Shown piece by piece: positions 28,383 through 37,461 of a stretch of DNA of 64,000 nucleotides. Within the stretch, counting starts at the first letter, position 1; the number at the start of each line of letters is the position of its first letter. A program made the position numbers and the translations under genes. The DNA comes from Nostoc piscinale CENA21. Its GTDB lineage: Bacteria > Cyanobacteriota > Cyanobacteriia > Cyanobacteriales > Nostocaceae. Location: assembly GCF_001298445.1 (NCBI RefSeq), contig NZ_CP012036.1, positions 1,367,263 to 1,431,262 on the forward strand, given 5' to 3'. Below the pieces are notes generated by a model. The model had not been told where the DNA came from. It saw nothing but the letters and a program-made list of their open reading frames with translations, and did no database searches.

Positions 28383-31300
28383 ATGAACCCCGCTTCTTCG
28401 TCCAGAGTTCAGGGAGAACTAAAATTAAGTCAACAAAAGCAGTCTAATATTTTAGCAGTAATCATTATTAAACTTTTGAACTTAGTTACTGGGGATACAG
28501 ATTTAGCAGCAGAATTTATTCAGTTGTGGACAATTCAGGAATTTCAACTAGGTGATGATTTAACTAAATACCTTGAGAATACAGCTACATCAGGTAACAG
28601 CAATTTTTTTTTACTTGGTATGTCAAGGTAGAGTGCGCTTGTTGAGTTTTGATGAGACTTTGGGCAGGGAAGTTTCTCCACAGTTGTTATTAGCAGAACA
28701 AACATTTGGCGCAGATCATTTGTTTTGCGATCGCCCTTTATCATACCGTGCCATTGGTGCTAGTCCGGGTTTTGTAGCGCAAATTACAATTGCCGATTTA
28801 CAACTGTGGTTGCAACGCTTACCAAATCTTGAAAAGCATTGGCAAAAGTTAGCAGTCGAGCGTCAAGCACTGATATTCTTTAAAAGTTATACAGAATTGC
28901 GATCGCTCAACAGTGTCAGTTTACGGCAATTTTTACCTTATATAATTACTAACAAAATTCCGGCTGGCGCATCTTTAAATACAGCCACACCAGCCAATAC
29001 AGGACGTTTTTGGTTAGCCGGAGGAACAACCTCACTCTTAATTGGCGATAGCTGGGGATATCCTGATGTGGCATCTCCCGATGCAATTGCTGAGACAGAT
29101 TTGTTGATTTACCAGCTACCGATTGAACAGTGGGAATCAGCCCAAATATTTACTAGTCAAAATCTACAACCAACAGCCCCAGTTATTAACAAGGAACAGG
29201 GAACAGGGAATAGGCAACAAACAAACGAACTTTCCCCTGTTGCCCGTTCTCTGTTCCCTCTCCCGCAGGGAGTTGATCATTCCGCAGTCACCCAAATTCC
29301 ACTTCCTAAACCAGACTCTTCCCCAGCAGAAATTTCCCCAGTCTCAGAAATTGATTTTCCCCAACAGCCAACAGCTAAACCAAGGCGGAAATATCCCTTG
29401 ATTTTGCAACAAAGTTCATCAGATTGTGGTGCGGCTTGTTTAGCAATGATTAGCCAATATTGGGGTAAACGCTTCCGCCTCAATACTTTACGCAACTTAA
29501 CAGCCATAGACCGTACAGGCGCATCTTTAGCAGGTTTAGCTACAGCCGCCGAAACCTTGGGTTACACAGCGTTACAAGTGCGGGCGAGTTTAACTAAGCT
29601 AGAGTCGCAAACTCATCCTTGGATTGCTCATTGGCAAGGTAATCATTATATAGTGGTTTGGCAAATTCAAGGCGATCGCATTTTAATTGCTGACCCAGCG
29701 AAGGGAAAAAAATGGCTGTCGCGCCAAGACTTTGAAGCAAATTGGACAGGATACGCACTTTTATTAGATCCAACAGCCAACTTTCACAGCCGCAACAGCG
29801 AGAAACTTTCCTTACATCGTTATTGGCAGACATTACAGCGCGATCGCCAACTTATTCAATACATTATTTTGGTTTCTCTGGTCATACAAGTATTTGGGTT
29901 GGCAATTCCTCTACTTACTCAAGTTGTTCTCGACCAAATACTATTACTGAAGAATTTTTCCACATTAAATGCTTTTGTACTCGGCTTTTTATGCTTGGGT
30001 GTCTGGGGTATTGTTTTAAATGCACAGCGACAATATCTGCTCGATTATTTTGCCAGCCGCATCGATGTTAATTTAATTGGTGGTTTCGTCAAACATACCT
30101 TACAGCTACCATTGCAGTTTTTTACCACTCGCCAAGTCGAAGACATTCTCAGCCGCATTCCCGAAAATCGCAAAATTCAACAGTTCTTCACCCGTCGCGC
30201 TATTACTAGTCCAATTGATGCGGTGATGATTTTTGTCTATTTTGGGGTGATGGCTAATCTGAATTTGCAACTCACATTATTAGTTGTTGGTGGAATTATC
30301 CCCGTTGTGATGTTGACTGTAGGCGCAAATTCATTCCTCAAGCAGATATCGCGGGAAGTTTTGCAAACATCAGCCAGCCAAAATTCTGCCGCAGGGGAAA
30401 TCATTACAGGAATTGTCACCGTCAAAACCGCCGCCGCCGAAGCTTCAGTGCAGACATATTGGCAAAAGCGATTACTAAAAATGCTCAAGGCACGGTTACG
30501 GGGACAGAAGTTAGCCAATGTCTTACAAATGCTGCGGAATTTAGTTAGTCACGTTGCGACAACAGTTGTTTTATGGTGTGGGTTGCAACTAGTCATCACT
30601 GGGGATATGTCATTGGGTAAATTGGTGGCATTTAATATGCTGATGAGTAATGTGATTAATCCTGTGTTGGCGTTGGTAGAGTTATGGGATGAATTACCCG
30701 CAGTATTCACAGCCGTAGAGCGAGTTAACGATGTCTTAGATTTTCAGGCAGAAGAAAATTCCCAAAAACCTTTACAGGTAATGCCGACAATTCGCGGTGA
30801 AGTACAGTTTGAGAATGTATTTTTCCGTTATCATCCTGATGACCAGCGTCAGACTTTGCAAAATGTCTCGTTTCGTGTCAAACCAGGACAAACCATCGGG
30901 ATAATTGGTCAGAGTGGTTGCGGTAAAAGTACTTTAGTCAATTTACTGGCTGGTTTATATCGTCCCGAAAGTGGGCGGATTTTAATTGATGGCATCGATA
31001 TTAGTACGGTATCGCCGCAATCGTTACGCAGTCAAATAGGTTTTGTCCCACAGGATAACTTTTTGTTTTCCGGCACGATTTTAGAAAATATTACCTTGTA
31101 TAATCCAGATTTGAATCATGAAAAAGCGATCGCCGCAGCCAAATTAGCCGAAGCTCACAGTTTCATCCGCGAACTACCTTTAGGCTACAACACCCCAGTC
31201 GGGGAAAGGGGTTTGCGGCTTTCTGGTGGACAAAAACAAAAAAATTGCTCTTGCTCGTGCTTTAATGAGCAACCCCAAAATTTTAATTCTAGACGAAGCT

Positions 31301-31498
31301 ACTAGCGGTCTAGACTCTGAATCTGAGCGTTGTTTGTACCAAAAATTAGCTCGTTTGAACCAGCACCACACTACCTTTATCATCTCCCATCGGCTTTCTA
31401 GTCTGCGCCACACCGACCACATCCTAGTTCTTAACCAAGGTATGTTAGTTGAACAAAGCACCCATCAAAATTTGATGGCAACTAAAGGTCTTGATTAA
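28383..31498 (+). pseudogene. hetC: HetC, ABC exporter for heterocyst commitment, frame interrupted twice
   Basis: HetC is a peptidase-type ABC exporter needed early in heterocyst differentiation. In order: an N-terminal cyclic-nucleotide-binding-like domain, a C39 peptidase (SSSDCGAACLAM with the catalytic Cys, HWQGNHYIVVW, ADPAKGKKW), a six-helix membrane domain, and an ATPase with GQSGCGKST, LSGGQ and ILILDEATSGLD. hetP follows on the same strand, as in Anabaena. Two surplus bases break it: T9 at 28604-28612 where T8 reads GNSNFFYLVCQGRV, and A7 at 31238-31244 where A6 reads GGQKQKIALARAL. Repaired, it is 1037 residues, close to Anabaena HetC. As written, the protein would end after 82 residues. 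Confidence 0.85.
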
Positions 31499-31537
31499 TC
31501 AATACAGTCCAGTTGGAATTCGCTGCTATAAAAACTA

Positions 31538-31720
31538 AGTCCGCTTAGACGGACTAATATCAAATCAAGGGTTTTGAACCCGCGCAGGCGGGTTTTGTTC
31601 GTGTAGCCGCGACTTCAGTCGCTTGGTGCAATATATGAAAAATGTATTCCAGTCCACTTGAGTGGACTTTGGCTATGAGCCTGGAACTTTAGTTCTAGGC
31701 GGGAATAACTTGAAGGCGAT
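31538..31720. repeat. Cluster of palindromic intergenic repeats
   Basis: Successive inverted repeats: AGTCCGCTTAGACGGACT, GAACCCGCGCAGGCGGGTTTT, GCCGCGACTTCAGTCGC, AGTCCACTTGAGTGGACT, and a GGAACTTTAGTTC unit. The same family, with CCGCGCAGGCGGACTTTG and GCCGCGATTTTAGTCG, lies directly upstream of coaX at 47788-47836. Confidence 0.75.
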
Positions 31721-32002
31721 AGGCTAGGCAAGCTTTGTTTGTATAGCCCCAGACTGATTTTACTGACCTATACCCCTTCACCCAATCCCCACACATAATT
31801 GTGGTGCGTAATTCCTATTCACGATTCCGGATGAAATTTATATTTTGTTAAAAATATTTTTAACAACACCAAATACATGAAATTACTTTGTAATTGATAA
31901 TGCTCTCGGAATTACGATATTTAGTGATTGTTTATTAGACAAGTTAATGGTAAATTTCTATATGAATTTGAACCAAATAAAAGTTTCTAATGAACAATAA
32001 AT

Positions 32003-32019
32003 GAGGGGTCAAACCCCTC
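32003..32019 (+). promoter_or_regulatory. HetR operator-like palindrome upstream of hetP
   Basis: GAGGGGTCAAACCCCTC is a 17-bp palindrome with 7-bp arms. It differs at one central base from the HetR target described upstream of hetP in Anabaena (GAGGGGTCTAACCCCTC). It lies 622 bases before the hetP ATG. Confidence 0.88.
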
Positions 32020-32640
32020 AGCAAACAGCGAATCCGTGACAATACTAAAACTTAGATAATACAAATGGAGACATCAAAAAAATTCCGTATTTTTCACTGG
32101 TAAAGTTTTAATTGAGAAGATGACATTTAGGAAAAAACGTAGTATAAATACTAAAGTAGCTATTAATTTTTTTGCTCAATAACTTTGATGTTCTCAGGGA
32201 AAACTATAGCCTTTTCATAAAGTTTTGTTAGAAAAACTAAAGCGAAAGATTATACGGTAAAATTATCAGGGCAGTAGATTAAACTAAGTATTGAGAAGCA
32301 AAATAGAGGAAAAACTGCATCTACCAAGAGCCAAACCAGACTTTTATAGTCATTAAAATGACATTACCAAAGGTTGAAAAGTAACTAACTACTACATGAA
32401 ATACAGTTAACTTTCTACTCCAAAGTCAAGCTCATGGACATCACCATCAGAACACATGCAGTTCTAACCTCAGTACAAAGAATGAAGCAGCTTTCACGGC
32501 TCTATTTAGTCATTCTCCACAGGTTTATAGATAAAACTAAACATAAATTTAGAGGGTAGTTGTTACAACATACAACTGCAACAACTATTGATTAATCATT
32601 GACTACCTGTAACACCTAATTCCCCAGTGCAATTAACACT

Positions 32641-33096
32641 ATGAATCACAACATAACTAGCGTCAGTAACTTTAATAAAGGTATCAATCCCCAACAATTT
32701 GACCAAATAGTAGAAGCAATTCTGGCTGGTAAGTACTCTTGGGCATGTGTGTTAATGCTGCGTGTGGCTGGTTACAACCCATTACATTACATTCCTTATC
32801 GCACTTATAACAGGTTGCTCAAAGAAAACTCTTCCCCAAGTAGAACGCAACAACAAGAAGTATCATCTGTGGATAAATCTGTAGCAACTAATTGCTTGGG
32901 CAAAATTAAAGACTTAACTTACCTTGAGGTTGTAGGTAAACAAAAAACCGAAATTCGTGGGGGTAATATGGAGCAATGGTTAGCTCAAGAAGTTCAAGAA
33001 GAACAACCCCAAACATCCGCATCAAATAGCGACAACACTCAAGAGTTTTCCTTAAAATTCAGTGGTGCTAATAATATTTTGGATTTTAGATTTTAG
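32641..33096 (+). CDS. hetP: HetP, heterocyst commitment protein
   Basis: HetP acts downstream of HetR to commit a cell to becoming a heterocyst. The 151-residue protein carries the family block: FDQIVEAILAGKYSWACVLM and RVAGYNPLHYIPYRTYNRLL at residues 21-60. A linker and an acidic, Gln/Ser-rich tail follow, with a second conserved piece LGKIKDLTYLEVVGKQ. Length and position directly after hetC match hetP itself rather than its paralogues elsewhere in such genomes. The frame is intact. The HetR-like operator 0.6 kb upstream supports HetR control, and co-transcription with hetC is unlikely given the 1.1 kb gap. Confidence 0.93.
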   Translation: MNHNITSVSNFNKGINPQQFDQIVEAILAGKYSWACVLMLRVAGYNPLHYIPYRTYNRLLKENSSPSRTQQQEVSSVDKSVATNCLGKIKDLTYLEVVGKQKTEIRGGNMEQWLAQEVQEEQPQTSASNSDNTQEFSLKFSGANNILDFRF

Positions 33097-33387
33097 GTGT
33101 AGGGTGGACATTTTCATTTCCGCTTTCAGTTGCCTACCTTATAAGCCTAGGAGTACGCAATAAGACGAAAAATCAAGAGTTTGGGGAAGGATGAAAGGGT
33201 ATAGGGGTGTCAGGAGGTAAGTATTCATACACTCTTCAACCCTCATACCCTTACACCCATTCTTAACAGACAATCTTTATGCGTAAATCCTAAATGTGAA
33301 ACTTTGACAAACAGCAAATAACTTGATGATACTAATTATTGAAATTTATGTAAAATTATCACGTTAATTGTACTGTTTCCAATTAAC

Positions 33388-33427
33388 TAACCCGTCTTTG
33401 AGACAATTTCTCAAGATGGGTTTTGTT
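33388..33427 (+). terminator. Intrinsic terminator downstream of hetP
   Basis: ACCCGTCTTTGAGA pairs with TCTCAAGATGGGT (one G-T pair and one bulge) and is followed by TTTGTTGTT. It lies about 290 bases past hetP and may end its transcript. Confidence 0.8.
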
Positions 33428-33997
33428 GTTATAGATTCCAGCTTCTAGAGTATAGAGAGTCTAATTTAGCCTTGGTATAAAGATTGAAATTAAGGATAAA
33501 AATATCTACCAAAATGTGCCAAAATGGCAAATTTAAACTATCAATATCATTTAAATTATACATAGAGCAGATGAGTCAATAAGCTCATCAACAATGATAA
33601 AATCATTGAATATCTGACTATGAAATACATTTAACTGATTGTTTTTGCTGAAGCAGTCAGTATCCCAAAGAGTACATAACTCTGAAACCAAGACAGACAA
33701 TCGAACTGTTGCTACTGGTGGTTTTGTTTCTCAGGAAGCCTGAGCATTAACAAGTTAAAAAGTTGGATTTCCGCAACTTTAACTTTAAATGCCCTCTAGT
33801 CAGTTTCTCAATGGTGGGGGAAACTTAGTAGAGCCTTCCATACTTTTGTAGTTAGAGAAATAGACAACCTAACAGTTAACAGTTGTTGTAACTGATAGAG
33901 CATATAACTACTACACTTTTGTTTTGATGCTCTAAATCCTAGTTCTACCAAACAGGATAATCTCTGCTGTAATAACACATAATGGATACAGTATTGG

Positions 33998-34033
33998 CTG
34001 GAAGCTAAAAGCCCAAATAGCTTCCAGTTTTTT
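33998..34033 (+). terminator. Orphan intrinsic terminator
   Basis: CTGGAAGCTA at 33998-34007 pairs perfectly with TAGCTTCCAG at 34018-34027, followed by six T. The next gene begins 38 bases on. No ORF precedes it, so it would end an unannotated RNA or act as an attenuator for the ppiC-like gene. Confidence 0.8.
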
Positions 34034-34070
34034 ATATAAGCTGGTATGTTCTTAAGTTGTACTAATACCA

Positions 34071-34806
34071 ATGAGTGATTTGTCAAAAGTTTTGCTTGAA
34101 TCAGAGGAAGTGATGCAATTCCTCAAAAAAGAAATGAGGTTGAAGGAAGTATATCAACAGATTTTATTTCACAAAATTATCCGGCAAACCGCCGAGGCTA
34201 GAGGTATTACCATCACATCGGCAGAAATTGAAGCGGAAGCAGAAAAGCAGCGCCGGGAAAGACATTTAGAAAGAGCCGCAGATACACTGGAGTGGTTAGC
34301 TGATCAATTAATTACGCCTAATGATTGGGAAAGGGGAATTTGCGATCGCTTATTATCTCACAAACTCGCACAAGTATTATTTGCAGATAAAGTAGAGCAT
34401 TTTTTTCAGCAAAATCGTGCCGAATTTGAGCAAGTGATTTTGTATCAAATGATCATTGACTCAGAAACATTGGCACAAGAGCTATACTATCAAATTGAAG
34501 ATGGTGAAATTAGTTTTTATCATACCGCCAAAATTTATGATATTGATATTAATCGTCGGCGTAAATGTGGATATGAAGGTATAGTTGAGCGTTTTGCGCT
34601 CCAACCAGATATAGCCACTGTTGTATTTCGAGCAGTACCACAACAGGTAACATTACCTTACAAAACCGAGCAAGGTTATCACCTTTTTTTTAGTTGAAGA
34701 ATTTATCCCGGCTGAATTAAACAAAGAAAGATATCAAGAGATTATGAATAAAATGTTTCTCCATTGGCTGAATACAGAACTGCAATGTATTCTCAATATC
34801 AAATAA
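34071..34806 (+). pseudogene. PpiC/SurA-like peptidylprolyl isomerase, frame interrupted near the end
   Basis: A protein of the type found with cyanobacterial type I exporters: a SurA-like helical N-terminus (residues 15-115, with ITITSAEIEAEAEKQRRE), then a parvulin-like domain (VILYQMIIDSETLAQELYYQIEDGEISF, VFRAVPQQVTLPYKTEQGYHLF). As written it stops at 34697. Eight T at 34684-34691 stand where seven would continue LVEEFIPAELNKERYQEIM to a stop at 34806, giving 244 residues. There is no signal peptide, which is usual for this subfamily. The neighbours (HTH protein, HlyB-like fragment) fit an eroded secretion locus. Confidence 0.75.
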
Positions 34807-35710
34807 CTCAATGGCTCAGAGGATACTTAGATTTAAGCTAATAATTCATACTAAGCTAAAATATTGTAAAAAAAATTATAGGTTGGGTTTCGCTCCGCTT
34901 CATCCAACCTATCTTGAATGCACTTACTGGGATATATTAAACACTGCCATATTTTTTAATGTACTTTTTGTCCTAAATATTGGTTATTTTATTTGACATA
35001 AATCTGATTATTAAATTTTTGATAAAGAAAATATATTTTTTTCATTAAGTTCACCTTTTTTTCATAAAACCTATTGACTATATTTAGAAAAATTCTTAAA
35101 AGAATAACAGTTAGGCTAACTTAACAAAGTGAGGAACTACAGGTTTTCGGCAAAATTTCTCTTATAACTTACTTTCCTATACTCATCAAGCAATTTTGTG
35201 AAACTAATACCAGCGTTACACCAAACTATAGGAAAGTTTGCCACAGTATTCAGTCTTACTAGTTCATAGTTTATTGTGTTTAGGTGTTTACCAGAAACTG
35301 CTGTTCATTGAGGCAAACAACAGCTATGCTGGCTAAATATTTTGTCAAGTTTATAAACTACTACTGCTCAATGCTCTGCGCTCACAATTTAGGAGCGCAG
35401 TTTTTAACACAATTTTTCTCTAAAGGTAGAATAGTTACTACTAGAAATACTTGTAATTTGATGATTCTAGTAGCAGCTATTCAGACAAAATCCTAGATTG
35501 TCCCAACAAATGCAATATGAAAAGTTCCCCTGATTATTCACAAATATCAAGGGGTAAACATTCAACGTCGGCTAAAAGTTTTCATTTTTCATCAGTCAGA
35601 AGTCAGCCTTCAAAATCAACAGGTTTTCAAGAGTACGTTTATCTCTTCATCATTGCCAAATTCTGACTTCTCATCAAACACACAACTGTCAACAATAACT
35701 GGTAGTAATT
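34807..35710. other. Gap with a candidate small RNA
   Basis: 900 bases, A/T-rich. A GCTGTT...AACAGC stem (about 35297-35322) followed by the terminator at 35376-35405 suggests a small RNA of about 110-120 bases on the plus strand. The remainder (34860-34920 has a TTGGGTTTCGCTCCGCTTCATCCAACCT repeat) shows no gene. Confidence 0.45.
35376..35405 (+). terminator. Orphan intrinsic terminator
   Basis: CTGCGCTC at 35376-35383 pairs perfectly with GAGCGCAG at 35393-35400, followed by five T. No convincing protein gene precedes it. Confidence 0.8.
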
Positions 35711-36310
35711 ATGTCAAACTATTCTAGCCAATACCAAGGTTTAGAAAATTACGATCCGCAAGACAGTAAGTTTTTAACACCTTTTCAAAGGAAAGCTTTG
35801 TTGAAAAACTTACAAAGTAATTTACAGCCAGAATATCTCCGCAGAATTGAAATTATGTTGCTGGCAGATATGGGTAAATCTCAAACTCAAATATGTGAAA
35901 TTGTGGGTTGTTCTCAAGAAATGGCACGTTACTGGATTGGCATAGCAGAAGCAGGTTTAGCGCATAAATGGAATGAGCGACCAATTGGGAGACCAAAAAT
36001 TGTGAATGCTCAATATATGGATAGATTGAAAGAATTGGTAAGTCATAGTCCGCGTGATTATGGCTACGCATTTACTTATTGGACAGCCCAATGGTTAAGC
36101 AAACATTTAGCAAATGAATTGGGGATTTCGATTAGCGATCGCCATGTTAATCGTCTACTCAAACAAATGGGACTTTCGACTAAACCTAAAAGTTCCAACC
36201 AACAAAAAATAGAAGAGACAAAAGATAACAGTATTACTATTGGTGACTTACAAACTCACAGTGAGCCTACTTTTCCTTGGTCATTTAATTTAATGCAGAC
36301 AAATCAATAA
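35711..36310 (+). CDS. Helix-turn-helix protein, IS630-like DNA-binding domains
   Basis: A 199-residue protein with two DNA-binding units: a helix-turn-helix (about 45-85, MLLADMGKSQTQICEIVGCSQEMARYWIGIA), a GRPKI hinge typical of IS630/Tc1-type transposase N-termini, and a winged helix (about 98-155, TAQWLSKHLANELGISISDRHVNRLLKQMG). No DDE catalytic domain follows, so it is not a transposase. Small proteins like this often sit beside PpiC/HlyB-like exporter genes in cyanobacteria, where I infer a regulator taken from a transposon. The frame is intact. Confidence 0.75.
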   Translation: MSNYSSQYQGLENYDPQDSKFLTPFQRKALLKNLQSNLQPEYLRRIEIMLLADMGKSQTQICEIVGCSQEMARYWIGIAEAGLAHKWNERPIGRPKIVNAQYMDRLKELVSHSPRDYGYAFTYWTAQWLSKHLANELGISISDRHVNRLLKQMGLSTKPKSSNQQKIEETKDNSITIGDLQTHSEPTFPWSFNLMQTNQ

Positions 36311-36345
36311 AAGGCAGAAGGCAGGGGGCAGGAGGCAGAAGTTTT
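36311..36345. repeat. Short heptad repeat (AGGCAGG type)
   Basis: Degenerate copies of AGGCAGA/AGGCAGG follow the HTH gene stop directly. Same family as 15646-15674 and 37262-37330. Confidence 0.7.
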
Positions 36346-36406
36346 AATAATTACTCTTAGCCCCTAAACTTGGTTTTGAAAATACTCTTTATGACCTTGA
36401 AGAATT

Positions 36407-36499
36407 TTAGATCCCCCCAACCCCCCTTAAAAAGGGGGGCTTATATATAACATTTTTTACCCCTTTTTTCAGGTGTCGCCGTAGGCGGGGGGGATCTAA
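36407..36499. mobile_element. MITE-like palindromic element
   Basis: A 93-base element bounded by 12-bp inverted repeats (TTAGATCCCCCC and GGGGGGATCTAA) with an internal CCCCCC/GGGGGG stem. No coding capacity. It lies 33 bases ahead of the HlyB-like fragment. Such C/G-run elements are common in Nostocales intergenic DNA. Confidence 0.6.
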
Positions 36500-36531
36500 T
36501 TTGTATAGATCCAATTTCTGAAGGTGGAAAA

Positions 36532-37461
36532 ATGCCATTAGGATTTTCTCAAGAACAGTTAGCGCAACAAATTACTCATACTTTGGGCGAGACATTATCA
36601 AGTCAAGATATGGAAAGATGCTTGACAGAAGTGCAAATTGTCGAACCGCCTGTTGCTAAACAATTTTGGCAAGCAACAAGCGCAAATCCAGGGATTTATA
36701 TTATTGTTACTGGGAAAGTGAGACTGTTGGATAATGCCAATAACTTAATCACTACCCTCACAGCTGGGGGTGCGTTTGGTGAATCAACATTGTTTCCCGA
36801 AGAAGAGTTTCGTTCTTACGTGGCGAGGGCTTCTGTTAACCTCAAATTAGGCTATTTACCGGAAGCACTGTTGCAGGCGATGATGCAGCAATATCCTAGT
36901 ATGAGCGATCGCCTGCAAAAAAGAGCCGAACTTTGGAACTTACTTTTATTATGTTGCCAAAGTGCGCCCATCACCCTCAATGGCTCTGTCGAAGAGATGC
37001 TTCAAGCTTTATCTCTCTTTCGGCGACACAATTTAGAGACTGGCGCACCTCCAGCTAAATTATTTCAAGACACTAGACTTTGGCTATTGCGTCGCGGCAA
37101 ATTACTCCACGCTGACGGACGAATATTAACATCCGGCAACATCTATATATATCCTCAAGAAGGCAGTTGGCAAACTACACAACCAACCATTGTCTATAGC
37201 CTACACAATGCTGATTGGCAAACGGCTGTGGCGTATTGGCCGCAGTTGGCTGATTTGGCGGGGGAAGAAGGCAGGAGGCAGGAGGCAGGAGGCAGGAGGG
37301 AAGAGGAAGGCAGGGGCGGGTGTAGGGGTGCAGGGTGTAGGGGGACAAGGGAGCAATATTTCTATTTCTACCTTGTCTCCCTCCTCTACCTTGTCTACTC
37401 CCTCTACCTTGTCTACTCCCTCTACCTTGTCTCCCTCTACTCCCTACTCAGCACTCAATAA
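36532..37461 (+). pseudogene. N-terminal fragment of an HlyB-like exporter, ending in short repeats
   Basis: The first 243 residues match the regulatory head of cyanobacterial peptidase-type ABC exporters. There is a cyclic-nucleotide-binding-like barrel (GIYIIVTGKVRLLD, LTAGGAFGESTLFPEE) and a second head unit (ELWNLLLLCCQSAPI, LWLLRRGKLLHADGRIL, QPTIVYSLHNADWQ, AYWPQLADLAGEE). The C39 peptidase, membrane and ATPase parts are missing. From 37262 the frame runs into AGGCAGG and CTACCTTGTCT heptads, giving an Arg/Gly then Tyr/Leu/Ser low-complexity tail of 66 residues. I read it as a truncated gene whose 3' part was lost at a repeat tract, not a Crp-type regulator. Confidence 0.7.
37262..37445. 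repeat. Two abutting short tandem repeat tracts
   Basis: 37265-37330 is AGGCAGG-type heptads. 37345-37445 is CTACCTTGTCT(CC)-type units (at least five). They form the tail of the exporter fragment and end 10 bases before the flv1 stop. Confidence 0.85.

Larger units (their letters stand above)
31499..32640. other. hetC-hetP intergenic and hetP leader region
   Basis: 1.1 kb. The first 200 bases are palindromic cyanobacterial repeats (listed separately). A TCCGGA hexamer at 31826-31831 resembles the -35 motif of heterocyst (DIF) promoters, but the -10 after it is weak. The HetR-like operator lies at 32003-32019. The remaining 620 bases form an A/T-rich leader without a convincing gene. Confidence 0.55.
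33097..34070. other. Gap between hetP and ppiC with two strong terminators
   Basis: No protein gene is credible. Short repeats (CATACCCTTACACCC type) lie at 33180-33262. Two intrinsic terminators on the plus strand (33388-33427 and 33998-34033) are listed separately. The second lacks any gene in front of it, so a small RNA may end there. Confidence 0.5.

Noticed and set aside
34811..34996. 61-codon frame after ppiC
   Set aside because: Covers a TTGGGTTTCGCTCCGCTTCATCC intergenic repeat; no ribosome site.
35284..35496. 70-codon frame with several Cys
   Set aside because: It runs across a perfect intrinsic terminator (35376-35405), so it is unlikely to be translated.
35711..36310. Intact IS630 transposase
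   Set aside because: Only the DNA-binding part is present; no DDE domain and no flanking inverted repeats.
36532..37461. Crp-family transcription factor
   Set aside because: A cyclic-nucleotide-like barrel is present, but no C-terminal winged helix; the second part matches the head of peptidase-type exporters instead.
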